From positions 16,944,501 through 17,008,500 of the forward strand of contig NC_053416.1 in the NCBI RefSeq assembly GCF_016859285.1: DNA of 64,000 bases, in the 5' to 3' direction. Under the pieces are notes generated by a model. The model had not been told where the DNA came from. It made no database searches and worked only from the letters and a program-made list of their open reading frames with translations. Origin of the DNA: Xiphias gladius (taxonomy: Eukaryota > Chordata > Actinopteri > Istiophoriformes > Xiphiidae). Shown here in pieces: positions 49,486-62,654 of this stretch (within the stretch, counting starts at the first letter, position 1; each line of letters opens with the position of its first letter). A program made the translations under genes and the position numbers.

Positions 49486-52400
49486 AAATTAACTGGGGGT
49501 TTTTTTGGCAAAGATTTAATGATAAGAATATTATAAAAACACTGTAAGGTTATAGTTTGTTAAACTGTAAAGAAATTGCACATTAAAAAAGGTGGATTTA
49601 TTGTTATACAGAACATATCCATAAATGGCTTGGACCCACCCTGCTGTGGATCAAAAAATTCAATTCATGAATTAAAGTAGGGTTACAATCCAGTGTCTCA
49701 TCGGCTTTGGCTAAACTGCTGTGTGAGGCTTATAGCACATATATGTCATGTCTCTGTCACTTCTTCTGTATTCCGCCTACATACACCTGTGAACTGCTGT
49801 CTCACTTAGTCAGATGAATCAGTAACTGGCACATGGCCAGCTAATATAGTTCAAGGGCACCGTCTGTAAAATCATCCTTTGATAGAGCATTTGGTATCTA
49901 CTTGATTGTTGGTTTACACATCTGAAATCAATTAAGCCCCAAAAATCACAGGGAAGCAATGAAAGAATATGAGCTAATAATTATGTGTCCAATGTGATCA
50001 ATCTGGGATCTAAGTGATAACCTACAATGTGGTAAAGGTGATCTTTTTAAATGTATATGTATGTGTGTGTCATCCAAAACCTGACTGCCGGGTAGCGGCA
50101 CAATTCATATGAGGGATGTTTGACATAATCAATATAATCATAATAATGTTTTCATACCAATATGTTAGTATTTTTACAAGTAATATAAGTATTCAATATC
50201 ACATGGTCAAAGTTACAAATTGTTGTCTCATTGCTTAAAATTATGTGATTTTTAGAACACAGAAATCCTGGGTATGGGTATCAGAATCTATAACAATATT
50301 TGATGCAAGACTAAGCTCTGTGTACAATACTACCTTTCAAAACCTTGTGATCTGTAATACACCGAAGGGTTTAAGATCTCAGTTATGGCTGTAGTACATG
50401 TACGCCGTTCAGTAGAAATAATGGATTCTCAGGAGTGTTTAATATTTAAATGGAGACAGTGTTACAGTAAGGGAGTTTAAGTGTTATCCTGGATTTCTAC
50501 TGAAATTTATGTTTTACATTATGACTGGATTTGAATCTTAGTTGAAGCTTTTATTATTTAAAAACAAAATGTCAACCTTTTTTTCTCCAAGAATAGTGGG
50601 GATTTGAATGTTCTTGGGAATTATGCAAATGATGCACCTGTTAAACCATTAAACAATAAACCACTTATGCTATGACATGGACTGGCATAAGGCTGGAGCA
50701 GCTTTCACATTTAAAGACTGGTCTTTTCCTGTTAACCTTCCATCTGAAGACTACAACTCAGTCCTTAAACGCAACAAAAACTCATTGAGCCATATATTTA
50801 AAATTGAAAACTGTTAAATACCCATAAAAACACCGACACACACCCACATAAAAAGAGGATGTTATCTGTGCCCAGTTTAAAGCCCTGCTTCATTGACATG
50901 AGCTCCTTATTCATGCAGTTATCTCTACAAATTCACAAGCAGAAATAACATGTCAGAATAAGGCAAAGGTGGCGTGTCACTTGTTCTTCTCTTATATGTC
51001 TTGATCAGCCTGCAGGACCACACAATATTTACTGAAAGGTCACAGCTCTTTGAACACCACTCAAATCTAAGTGGCTTACTAACAACCCACACAGACTGTG
51101 TCTTTTAGGATACTTAAAAAAACATGTTTTAAAACGAGACAAGGTTGATGTTTCGGGTCTGAAACGTCACAATTTCGCATATTCTGTCACTGACGAAAAA
51201 ATGTTTCAATTTTGCACAGTTTTGTAACAATTTTCTACCACACCGTCAATCAGTATTATCATTCATCGACTGAGTGGAAATGAATCATATTGATATTAAC
51301 ATAAAAAATTGTGTTATTGTTTTTGTAAAATTTGAAAACTAAGTTGTTTCACTTCTTGTTTCGCATGGCTGGGAGGCTTTTGTCTGATGTATACATAACA
51401 GAACACTGTTCATGGCTTTGTGTACAGCTTAAACTATTAGTGCATAATCAATTAGTCCATATAAATTGACAGGTACCTATTTTGATAATCAATTAATTGT
51501 TGCACTCATTTGTCCAGCAATTTTTCAGCTCCTCCGACAGGACGATTTGTTCTTTTCTCTGTTTTATATCAGTGTAAACTTGAATATCTTTAGGTTTTTG
51601 GTCTGTTTGTCTGACAAAATAAGGCATCTGAAGACATCACCATGCTCTCTGGGAAATTATAACAGACACTTCATTTCTTCTCTGATATTTTATTGACTAG
51701 TCAAGTAATCTGGAAAATAATCATCTGATTAATCAATAAGGAAAATATATACTTTAAAAATCTGCTGTAACCTTTATTGCCTCTTTCACCATTGTTTCAT
51801 GCATGGAAACCATTGAATTGAATATTGTCTAATAATGCTCATTTGCTCACTGAATCTTTCTTCATTATCCTCCATGGTTTAAAGCCCTATGTGTTACTTG
51901 TGCATGTATAGTACTGTACAGACAATCATATTGACAAACATAGGCCATTATAAAACGGAAGAGAGACATGCTGCCGCCACCCATCCATGTGGTGGGGCCC
52001 TCCAATCCTCAGCTAACCCCTGGTTGTGCTGCTGCTGACTGGGGTTTTATGACAGGCACACTGATAGGGGTGGGACTTCTGTAGAATGTCTGCTCCTCAG
52101 CTGACAAAGGCCAGGTTTCAAGCCCATCTGCTGCACTAATGGGCAGAGCTAACTGTGACCCTTCCCCAGTGGAGCATCAACTAGGACAGTCCATTGTCTC
52201 AAACAGGGTGCCTGCCTTCAGAGTGACATCACCATCACTGCTGCTGCTTTTTGGAGGAGCAGCTGGCTTGTTCTCCAGCACCAGTCCATAAAGTATTCCT
52301 TCTCAGTGAAGATTTTCCTCAGAGCCAGAGGACCATCAAAGATTTCCAGTAATGAGCTATGCGACATGACACACTTTACATCATGATCATCTCTCTTTAT

Positions 52401-53026
52401 GGTTGATTGATAACACTGCAGACTTATCAATAGCTGCAAGAAAATCACTGCCACAGCAAAATGCATGCATTTTTCCAAATTAAATCCAGACCCAAACATT
52501 AAGCAGCACTGCAGTAACATTGTGTGGCATCACTGATATTTTGGCTGGTTCTGTTCTCCTGACTGAGCCACCCACACAACACACCGACGACTGCACACTC
52601 CTGACAAACCAGCACCACATTGCGACTCCGCAGTCATCCCCATCAACGCCGATCCACCTACAACGTCTATCTATCGCAGCATGCCACGCAGAGCTGGTTT
52701 TAAATCACAGTCACAACGGGAAGAAGAAAAGTTTCATGATACTACACTTCTCATTTAAGATAGATGAGTGTGGCCACATGGCAGGGAGCAGCGGCATAAA
52801 ATGCAAGTTTTTCCTCGGGAGAAAAAAAAAAGGGGGAGGGGGTATGCGCACACCTTCTCACAATCCACCTGCTCAAACGCAGACCTGAAAACCTAAAATC
52901 CTGCCTTCCACACAGAAATACAATGTCATCTCAATTCGCCCATTCCCGAGTCCACACCATTCCAACTCAACGTCTCCCTTTATCAGAAAAGGTCTGTGGA
53001 TCATCCCCACCCAGTAGCAGACTCAC

Positions 53027-53170
53027 CTGCGTCGCTGCTTGCGGAGTGAAGGGAGTGTGTGTGCGGAGCGGATGGAAGCGTGTGAGTCGATGCTGCAGGA
53101 TAGAAGCACGCCGTCTCTCCCCTCGCCTTTGTCTGCTTCAGTCTGAGAGCCGAGCCGCTGCCTGCCTCAC
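53027..53170 (-). other. dcx: Putative non-coding first exon of dcx
   Basis: On the minus strand a GC-rich stretch ends in CGACGCAG|GTGAGTCTGC, a strong donor. The first coding exon has a matching acceptor at 48845 (TTTTCCTAG|ACTCTTCGG), 62 nt before the dcx ATG. The implied 5' UTR intron is about 4.2 kb. The upstream boundary (about 53170) is inferred from where the duplicated segment begins and is not directly visible. Confidence 0.5.
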
Positions 53171-53171
53171 T

Positions 53172-53430
53172 GGAGGAGCCACTGGGTCCTAAAGCCAACG
53201 AGCAGTGGACCCGCCCACAGTGGAAATACTGTAGGTACCGGTCAGCGTGGGCTGGGGTGGAGCTGACATCGGTTTCATCATAGGTGCGGTGGACGGTGGG
53301 AGCTTGCTTGAGAGTGCTTGAGATTTTTTTTACACTTATATATGAAACATGAGAGAGAGAGATCTCCTCATACATATGTGGGTAATGTATTCACTTCTTG
53401 CACTTCTACTTTCTGTCGGTGAAAGTAAAT
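53172..53430 (-). promoter_or_regulatory. Duplicated segment copy B, candidate dcx promoter
   Basis: It lies directly upstream (minus strand) of the putative dcx first exon. It contains a GC-box-like CCCGCCCA and shares about 260 bp with a second copy at 49222-49485. The first ~103 bp show about 10 mismatches by eye, and the rest is more diverged with small gaps. The GCCAAT seen in the other copy is GCCAAC here. Confidence 0.5.
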
Positions 53431-56400
53431 TTTCTCCTATTGAATTTCTCTAAGAAGTGCTGATTTCGGCTCCTGATTTCTACTTTCTTATCACCCTAGA
53501 AGATTGTGGCTTTCCGCGTGTGTCCATGCAATCAACTGAGTCAAAATCATCACAAGTGTGGCCCTTTGAGACAAACCACAGTTTGATGCTTTCGGTCTGT
53601 TGGACCCTTTGTTGGTAGAAGATTAAAGCTTGAATACCTCAGTTCTTGTGTTTGCCTTCCCTTTCTGCTTCCCTTAAAGGAGTATTTCATTGTCAAGCAT
53701 CCACACACTTAGTATTTGAAGACTGAAAGAAACATATTCCCCCCTACTGTCTCACTGTTGCATTTGACAGAACGACACACTGTAGCCTGAAAATATTTCT
53801 CACAGCTTCAAAGAAAAGTTACCGCATTCTATCTAGCAATTTCACGTGTTTGCACAAATGTCTGATGACGATAATGACAACCAATCACCAAGGGAACAAA
53901 TGTATGATTTTGCATCAACTTATCATGCACTTTGTATGAAAGATACACCAAGGTGATGTTACCACAAGATATGGATGTCATTTTAAAGAAATAGGAGGGA
54001 ACTGTCACATTGAGGAAACCAAAACACCACCTTACTATATTGGTCACTATTTCACAGTGATGTCATATTGAATTACAAGATGGGGATGTAAGCTTTTCTC
54101 GGCCTTGTGGCTCTGTAACCGTTTTGATTAAAAAGGCTGTGTGCAACTTATTGTAGTGCGGTATTGATTTCACTGAAAGCTCTGTCAGGCTACTGGGCGC
54201 TTCATAGTCAGTGTTATACATCGGGGAAAGGTGAGATGTAGAGCTCCAGAGGTGTCACATGATACTCCCAACAGGCTAAAATGTGCCAAGGAAAATACAA
54301 AAACGTAACATCAGACCAAACATCCCCAAACAAATGAACTCCACTGTTATGAAGTTCCTTGAACAGTAATGACTTCTGGGCCTCAAAACTGGGCCACAGT
54401 AAAAATGTATAAGGTTGCATGATGTTCATCTTTCGTCATAATGCTTCGGGCAAATACAAGAGGGCAGTGTGTGTTTTTTTCCACAAACCTTGCGATACTG
54501 ATATATTATATTTCAGTGAACATGCACACGGAGAGTCTTAACAGGAAATGGTTTCTGATATACTTTGTGATGCAAAAAATAACTTTGTAAGCCTACTATG
54601 TTATGAATTTCTTATTTATTCCTCTGATTCTCGAAATACAAAAGGTTAGTTTCAGAGGACACAGATCTTCATACCCCTAAAGTTGCATTCTTTATACCCT
54701 AATCGGCTGATATTGGCTCTCAGATCTTGGATTATTTTCTTCATAAACCCCATTACATGTTGGATTCAGAATTACGACCAAGCATCCCAAACATCCATAA
54801 CTCTCAGTGCATCTCGTTGATTGAAAATGAGTGTCAGATTCTGTTTTACACAAATAATATCAGACCTCGCAGAGTCAGAATTAGATTTAAAATCCATGCC
54901 AGAGGTGTGAGGACATTGACAAGGCCTGAGATTAAGATCAGTAAAGATGATTTATACTGTGGCCAACGTTCAATAATTAATTGTTCTGCTTTGACACTGA
55001 AGACATTGCTCAGTAGCGCACTGCTTTAAATGAGAAGGCCAATGGATAACAGGTCTCTGTTTTTAAAGACCCAACAAAAGGAGTTGACTCTTTTCACAGC
55101 AGGCTGTCCTCCCTTTGTCGTCTATTCCTCTCCCCTCAGGCAGAAAAGCTTCACTTTAAAACTCAGCTGTTGTCACATTCTGGAGCCTCTCCTTTGCATG
55201 TCAAGCATAACTCTAATTCACTCTGATCACTGGCTGCTCCACACCTCCCTCCGTGAGCTCCCCCCAAGGGCTGCTGCCCACTGCCTGTAGTCTGACAGAG
55301 GGGAGAGGGAAGAAAGTGTCAGAGCAGGAGGTGGTTTATTAGGGTGGGGCCATATGGGAAGAGGAGCAGATTTGGATACTTGGCTCTCAGTTGGGTGCTG
55401 TGTCACATAGTGCCTCATGCCAAAAGTGAACATGTACTCAGCGACTTTCCAAATCTGGTCACACAATTACTTATTTGGCTTTGAAGCTGTCACTAAAATG
55501 CTTTGTTAGAATCAGAGGCATTTTTCTGACTGTCTGACTTGAATGTGATTTTTTTTAAAAAGAAGGCCTCTAAATATCTGTTAATATATTGCTTGGTCAC
55601 ACAGACAGTTAAAATGTCTCTTACCAACCAAGAGTGAATGTGACACCCCTAAATACAGTTTTTGGAGGAAGTGTTTCAAACTGAATTCATTGGATATCAT
55701 CTGTCTCATTGCCTAATCATGTTTCACTAGTGTTTTGCCTACAAAAACAATGGAAATGTAGACATCCTAATTACGCACAATAAAACATGATACAGTTTAA
55801 AGTACACTATATTACCGTGCCAAAATGTAGCCTAATATAAGTACATATGAGTACAACCAGTCCTGGGCTGACAAATTAACTATGTCACAATTTATCAGTG
55901 TAAACACAGAGCTTTCAGATGAACAGTCCACATATACGCACATTTTCTTCAAACCTTTTGTACATCTTTTAATGAGGTATAATATAAAGAGAGAAGGATG
56001 TTACTTCTGGCACTTTAAATAAGTATGCCAGTGAATAAAAGTCCCAAAGTGCTGAAATTATTCAAGATGAGCAAGCTGACATGACCTCAACATGCTTTCA
56101 TGCATCATTACTGTCAAATAAAAATCCCCATAATAACGGACAATCTGAAGTTATTTAAATTCTGCCTCGCAAGTGTTGGGATGTTAGGTGGAGCAGCTTA
56201 GTCACAATTTTCCTTCCTGTTACTGATAACTATAGCTTTTAATGCCTATCCTTCAGACTGAAGGTACTGAATTTAAAACTGTATAAGTCAGGTAAGCCAG
56301 GGTTTCCGGGGCAACAGGCACATGTTAAATAATGTACCATTTCAGTTTCCTCTTATACTGACATCAGTTTCAATTTAATGACATGTAAAACATTGTAAAA

Positions 56401-57473
56401 TGTAGATCAACCCAAAATGTTTACTACATGATGTGAATCTTCAATTTTCCAAGTTAGTAGAATAACATTTTTTGAATGTGTCGTCTGGTGGCCATCCTAG
56501 TTTGCCTGCTGTGTAAACAGATACTGTGGATTTATTCACAATAGCATTTGCCTATCTCTCTGCCACTCAACCATATGCAAAATTTCCCATTCCCAATTTG
56601 TTCTGTATAAATCTGAATGGACATATACCCAGTTTCAGTGTGCATGTTTAGATAAGGTGTCTCTGAATCAGCAAACTGGTACACACAGCAATGTACAGTG
56701 ACATTTGCAGTAAGAGTGCTGTGCTGGCTGTCAATATGACAAGGCTAGGTGGACTGCAGGATAAGCATAAGCGGTTCACAGCTGGTGTCTGGGGGAAACA
56801 CGAGAGAGGGGTGGAGGAGGCCAGCCAGCGAGGGGAGGGGTCCGGTGGCAATAGAGGGGGGTTTTGCAGCCATGACGACTGATGGAGGAGGAAGTAAACA
56901 GATGTCCACAAGCTGGCAGACAGGCGCAGAGTGGCCGAGCCACTGAGAGACAGGTGGACATCCAGGAACACAGTGGGACTGCAAAGTGACTGTGAAGCCA
57001 AGCACTGCTTTGTACGTAGAACGCAAACACTGGAGTCTCTCACAAGATAAATCTGTCATTGTACAATTTAGTGAATTTACTAACTGTGTATCCCAGTTAG
57101 TGGAATTGTGGCAACCACTGTGACACCAAATTAAAGGTTTTTGTTCATTGTTTTAGTGGCACATTAATCAAGCTCATGAAATGAAATGTGAATGTGACTT
57201 CATATGTTGTTGCCCACTACATCAAAGTAACTATTGAAACAGTCTCACGTAAAAGTGCTGATGACCCCAAAAACATAGAAGACCAAACACAGCTTTTGAA
57301 TCGTTTTCATTACCCTTATTGCTGTCTCTTCCAATTTGTTGTAAGCTGAAATCATGAAATGATGAGACAGTGATGATGATGCAGTGAGAAAGTCTTCATC
57401 ACAGCAGTCAAAATTAATACATCATCATCCACTCTTGTTCTTAAAACCCACTTCAGCTTTTTCTAGACTCACT

Positions 57474-57715
57474 GCTGCAGCGGTAGTCTCAGGAATAGAC
57501 TTGAAACTGGAAAGCCATCGGTTTAAATCCCCTAGAAAGCTGATAAATCTGAATGCAGGAAGTGAAGGAGACATGCTGTTGCCTTCCTAAACACTAACTG
57601 TCAACATGACCTTGAGCAAGGCACTTCAAAACCAGCTGCTCTGGTGTACTTGTAAGATGGAACTGGCTTGGAGGACACAATGAAATACTCACTGAAGGGG
57701 AAAAAATGCAAGTGA
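57474..57715 (+). mobile_element. tRNA-derived SINE, degenerate
   Basis: It has an A-box-like TAGTCTCAGGAATAG (from 57484) and a B-box-like GGTTTAAATCC (57520-57530) at the spacing of a RNA polymerase III promoter. The body includes GATAAATCTGAATGCAGGAA and CCTTGAGCAAGGCACTT, phrases typical of a SINE common in percomorph fish. The A-rich end and target duplication are not clear. Confidence 0.7.
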
Positions 57716-58227
57716 AATGGCAACAATGGAACAGGTTGAGGTTTCAAGGTGACTTTGAGCAAACCCTATGTACACTGATGGCTGTGATGTTCAGGAGATA
57801 GCAGCATCAATGCGATGCCACATGTCTTCAGTAATGTGTGACTAGGTTACAGGACAAGGAGGGACAGTGATGAGCTATAAAGGGGACACGGTCCAGAGAG
57901 GATGAATGGCTCAGTGTGCTATTGGCGTGCCTCTAAATGGGCCACCAGGGGGGAGACAGGCTAAACATGTGCGTGGAAGTCAATGAATGAATGGATTAGT
58001 TAATTAGTTTATAAATTAATGTATGAAAATGTGGGTAACGTGTTAATCTGTAGTCTGTCAAAATATGGAGATCACAGTAACAAGTGGTTTCACACAAAAC
58101 TTTTAAAAAAATATTTAAAAGCGTCTAGGTGTGTCAGTCACACTAACATCCCGAAAGCCATGTGGCTAGCACTGATTGACTGTTGGTCCAAACTGAAATG
58201 TCTAAATAATTAAAGTCTGAATACAGA

Positions 58228-58728
58228 ACTGTGTACAGACATTCCCCAGAGGATGAATCCTAATCACGTTGGTGATCCCGTGACTTTTCTGGTGCTACCC
58301 TGAGGTTGATATGTTTGGTTTTGAGGGAAATTTCTCAACAACTATTTGATGGATTGCCATGAAATTTGGTACACACATTTATGTCCTCCTCAGAAAAAAG
58401 TACAAGTACCTCAAAATTGTACTCAAGTACATTACTTGAGTAAATGTCCTTATTTACTTTCTACCACTGACTCTTCATTTGGCACCATCATGAGGTCAAA
58501 ATTGCAATTCCCATCAGCCTCAGCTGTACTTTGTGTTTAGCGGTAATTAGCAAATGTTAGCATGCAAAGATGCTGACCTAATATGGTGAACAGTGTAAAC
58601 ATTACACCTGCTTAACACCAGCATTTTAGAATTGTCTTCATGGCATGTTAGCATGCTGATGTAAGCATTTAGCTCAAATCACTGCTGTGCCCATAAATAA
58701 ACAGCATGGCCGTACGCTTGAGTCTTGT
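58228..58728 (+). repeat. Fish interspersed repeat ('gctaacatgctgatg' type), forward orientation, interrupted
   Basis: Blocks in order: CCCCAGAGGATGAATCCTAA, GGATTGCCATGAAATTTGGT, CCCATCAGCCTCAGCTGTAC, TTAGCAAATGTTAGCATGC and ATGTTAGCATGCTGATGTAA. This is the same family as the copy at 34.9 kb in opposite orientation. A foreign segment of about 80 bp interrupts it at 58393-58471. Confidence 0.7.
58393..58471. mobile_element. Short element nested in the interspersed repeat
   Basis: AAGTACAAGTACCTCAAAAT followed by TACTTGAGTAAATGT and a TTTCTACCACTG end, which matches the terminal sequence of a very common teleost DNA-element family (ends CAGTGGTGGAAAGTAA-like). Only one end is present. It interrupts an otherwise collinear repeat, so it inserted later. 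Confidence 0.55.
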
Positions 58729-61700
58729 TTTACTCAAAAAGGGAAGAAGAATCACCTAACATGTAAAACAGTTTAAATTACATCTCTACACGCAGTCTGA
58801 CCACAGCGTGACTCATGATGGGGTCATGGTGGTGTTACAGTAAAGACAGAGATGAGCAGGGCAGACCTCCGTAGTAATGGTAGCATCATTAAACAAGGCC
58901 TCATCTGTTACCATGGAAGCTTATTCATAGCCGGAAAAACCTTGAGAGGCTTATTCTGAGCCTAATCAGCTGCAGCCTCTCCAGGAAGACCACAATGAGC
59001 AATAGAGGATGACATCATGTGATGTGTAGTTTGTGAAGAAGCTTTTTCATCCTCAGAGACACTATATGTCTTTCGTCTTTATCATTAAACTTATGCTGAA
59101 TCAAAGATGTGTCATCATTGTGTGTGTTTGCTTTTTTATATACTCTACCCCTTTCGTATTTTCTAATCACCTCGTTCTCCTTATGTCTTTGTTACATGGT
59201 GGATGAAATGAAACCGGTTTGTAGGTGGACCGCTCAGTGGATAAGTTAGAATTAGGGAGAGATGATCCAAAAAAGTAAAACATGACCTGGATTTCCTTTA
59301 TGCTCCCTCAAATCACCATGTAGGGAGTCACCATTGTGCAATCCCAAGTAGCTTTGTCTGCTCGGCAGATTTTCTAATGAGGGGGCTTTTGGAGGAGGAT
59401 GACAGAGCGCTCTGGCTGTTCTGTCAGGGAGGAGGGGCATTTAAAGGAAATGAGCAATGCTCTGTCCATGGATACCCCTAATACTAGATCCCCCCTACCC
59501 AGATGTCCTGCTGGCAGCCTGGTAGTACCATTAGGACTGAGAAGGGTGACATTAGTCTGAAACTCTCATTATGTCAGATACACTGAAAACCTCTAATCTA
59601 GGCACCAAATGATAGGGATAGAATTAAAACAGACTGGGCAAGAAAGCAGCAGAGGTGTAATTCAAAGTACTCAAATCAGTTTTGTTTGTACTTTACACTG
59701 GGGAACTTTATTTAGAGAGCAAATTCTGTGCTCAGAATATTTACTTGTACTGAATTGCTTAAAGCAACAATCCATTCTGTTTCCATATAAATCAGTATCT
59801 ATGTTCCAACCTTCTCTTTTGTTTGCTATAACACAAAACAGACTCAGTGACACTCAGTGTCTGTCAGGATGGACTTTCCTAGAAAAAATCAACATCATGT
59901 GCCTTCCTAAAAAGAAAATAGATTTAAATATTTCAAAGTAAGTCAGGTAACACTCAGGGTAGGGGAGCATAGAAACTCATCAGTAAAACTCAGATATGCC
60001 ACCAAAATTAAAGTTCTTTAGGTTCTTGTGAATTATCCCTTTACACCTGCAATATAACTTATAAAGGGTTTTGAAGTATATGATATTCTCCTCTTTACAG
60101 AGAAAAAAGGGTAAAAGAGGAAAAAGGAGACAGATATCCAAACAAATTAGATCACGTTAACTGGTTGTCCCTCTCGTCATCATGTTAGTAATGTGAGTCA
60201 GATGCATGAGACGTTTTGGAGAAAATGTATGTAGTGCCCAAAAAACTTGTCATTTTTTATGGAATCAAGGAGGGAATTAGTAACTTTGACTGCATCCAGG
60301 TGAAAACAGGAGATAAGTACACAATGTTTGGCAGCCAATTTGATACTAAGGATACTGTGGGTTGCTTGTACTGTTTTTGTCTTTAGGTGGTTGACATGGA
60401 TTGTGTTGGAAAAAGCCACAGAGACACTTCATAAGCATCATCAAACACATGAAGACTGAATATAAGTGGTTCAGGAAGGGGGTCTGGATTGTCTCCCACT
60501 CATCTGATTATCCATGTTTGCTCCTGCAACTTTTTAGTTCACCAGAAAATCGAAATATTGGAGTGAAATGAAATTTGGAGTGAATGAAAACCCTCAGGAA
60601 TATTAGACCACATTGTAGTCAAATCTAGTCTAATTTTATACTTGTCATTTCATTTAGGGGATTTATTGGGTGTTTAAAATACTGTAGCTGTTCATAGGAG
60701 ATATCAAACCCAACATATGTTTGGGCATGGATCGAATGTTTTTTTCCCCAAAGGAGGTGAAAATATCAGTGAGCTCGGCCTACACACTCGCTGGGTTACG
60801 AAAACCAAAACAGGATTAACAGAAAAGACCAACAAGCTAATAGACAGTTCTACTGTTACAATGTCACAACAATTTTCATCAAGCACTGGATTTTTTCCAT
60901 GTCTTTTCTGGTCAATATGTCAATATAAATGCTGCCACTGATCCTGCTGAAACTCATATTTACTGCTAATGATTACACAAATCACGGCATCATGGTAATA
61001 GGTAGTAGAAGGTGAAATAGTGTTGTTGTTTTCTGGGTATTAGTACCCAAAATGTTGCATGCCTGCCACCTGCTGGACCATTGCCACATTACAACATCTA
61101 TTCCAACCCTCAGTTTTTAGACAATGACACTAAAGGGATATTTCACAATGTTTGTGAGTCACACTCCAACCAGAGAGTCTATAAAGACAGAGGTAATGTC
61201 CATACATGGGTTTAAAAAAAAAAATGTTATTTAATCTGGACCGACCCTTTAATTCCACACTGCATTATTGTCTAAACTGAGATGGTGGAAATGAATCTTT
61301 GCACCTTATTTGGTCTTCTTATACATTTTGTTATATATACAGTATTTTTGTTGCATGAATCTGAATCACATGCTACTACTAAGTACACGTAGTGACAATA
61401 CCTGCAATAAGTTTGTTTTACAGTGGTAAACGTGAGTTACTTTGAGACTGATAATTGGGGTAGAGCACGTATAATGTAATTTCATGATTGATTAGGTCTT
61501 TATCTTTATGCTCACTTTATGTGATGTGCTACTTTGAATGCAGACTCTGTTTAGGTGTGATTTGGTATGATTGTTGTTGCTCCAGTCTTATTCTATACTA
61601 TGTACATTGTGCTGTATAATATGTCTTTCTGCATTTAAATGCTCTGACCTTTTTGTATATGTGTATGCGGAAAACTTTGTTGAATTTGTTACTCTTTTAA

Positions 61701-62437
61701 CTGACTTAATTTGCAAACCCTCTAAAAACACGCAGCTTTTTTCAAAGAGGTAGTGGTTTCCCATACGTGGCTTTCAAAATAAAAGCACCGAAATTGACAC
61801 TTTCTGGGTCTGGTTGAGCGGGACCGCTAGTCACCCACTGAAGGAGGGACATCAGCCTGTACCCGCTCCATGTAACACTGAAATCAAAGCCAAAAAATAT
61901 AACTTCAATTTGGGATTTCTTTTACCCATTGTTTTATGGGCTATTGTTTTTATTTTGAGCTTGTGCAGTAACAAATGGGAACCAAAATCATTATTAATAG
62001 TTTGAAACCGTAGCCATACTGAGTGCAGCAAAACAAATATACTGTCATTTTAAACTCTGTGCTGTCTTGTTTTAAATTTTTGGCAGTCAATATAAAACCA
62101 CACAGGCTTACATTATAATCATGAATAATCACTAAAGAATACTAGGATAATACTATATTGGCAATGTAATAATAAATTCTAAACGTGCAATGTATTACAT
62201 TGTGGAAGAGGATTGAAGCCACATGGCAAAAAAACAAATTTTATTTCTTTATTCCTTCTTCGCCCGGCCCAGCACAGGACCACTTATTTTGAAAACCCGA
62301 CCTAACCGGATGTCTCCTGTTAAACTCTTCCAGCTGGACGCACACGAAAGCAGTGTAGGCTATGGTGGGAGAAGACGCACACGGACCTCCAGCGAGCTCA
62401 TTTCACAGTGACTGACCTGTTATCTTTTAAAGAGAAG

Positions 62438-62654
62438 ATGTCTGTGAACGAGGTGTATGTGTTCCGACCCTTCAAGCTGATCGCGCTGCTGTGCGTCTTT
62501 CTTGCGCTGTGTTTGGACGTGGTGGCTCTGCTGAGCCCAGCCTGGGTCACAGCGGAGCACTTCTCCCTTTCTCTGTGGGAGTCCTGCTCCCAGTCCGAGG
62601 CACGGCACCCGACGGAGGAGGCTCAGTGGAGCTGCTTCTCCACCCTCACATCTG
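62438..62654 (+). CDS. tmem47: TMEM47-like four-pass membrane protein, coding exon 1 (5' partial gene)
   Basis: TMEM47 belongs to the claudin/PMP22/EMP superfamily and associates with cell junctions. The ATG at 62438 is the first true ATG of the frame; upstream in-frame codons to 62408 lack an ATG. The 72 codons contain a first membrane helix (about residues 11-34, KLIALLCVFLALCLDVVALL). The extracellular motif SPAWVTAEHFSLSLWESC follows, with the W...C pattern of the family, then a second Cys at WSCFSTLTS. The exon ends TCTG|GTAGGA in phase 1, as expected before the Asp codon that follows in the mammalian protein. Compared with human TMEM47, the loop between WESC and the second Cys is longer (QSEARHPTEEAQ). 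Later exons are not in the remaining 1.3 kb. A paralogue of tmem47 is also possible. Confidence 0.85.

Larger units (their letters stand above)
53431..62437. other. Intergenic region between dcx and the TMEM47-like gene
   Basis: Nine kilobases between the divergent dcx and TMEM47-like genes. It holds a tRNA-derived SINE (57.5 kb) and a nested repeat (58.2-58.7 kb), and otherwise unannotated AT-rich DNA. Open frames of 100-130 codons here start with non-ATG codons or show no motif, and I do not support any as a gene. Confidence 0.6.

Noticed and set aside
52520..52888. 122-codon plus-strand frame starting before the dcx first-exon region
   Set aside because: The start codon is TTG, the end is a low-complexity Lys/Gly stretch, and there is no known family.
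54727..55029. 100-codon plus-strand frame in the dcx-TMEM47 intergenic region
   Set aside because: Non-ATG start, no family resemblance, no splice or promoter support.
56648..57059. Overlapping 84-131 codon frames on both strands near 56.8 kb
   Set aside because: Locally GC-rich DNA opens several frames at once on both strands; no recognised motif and no exon structure.
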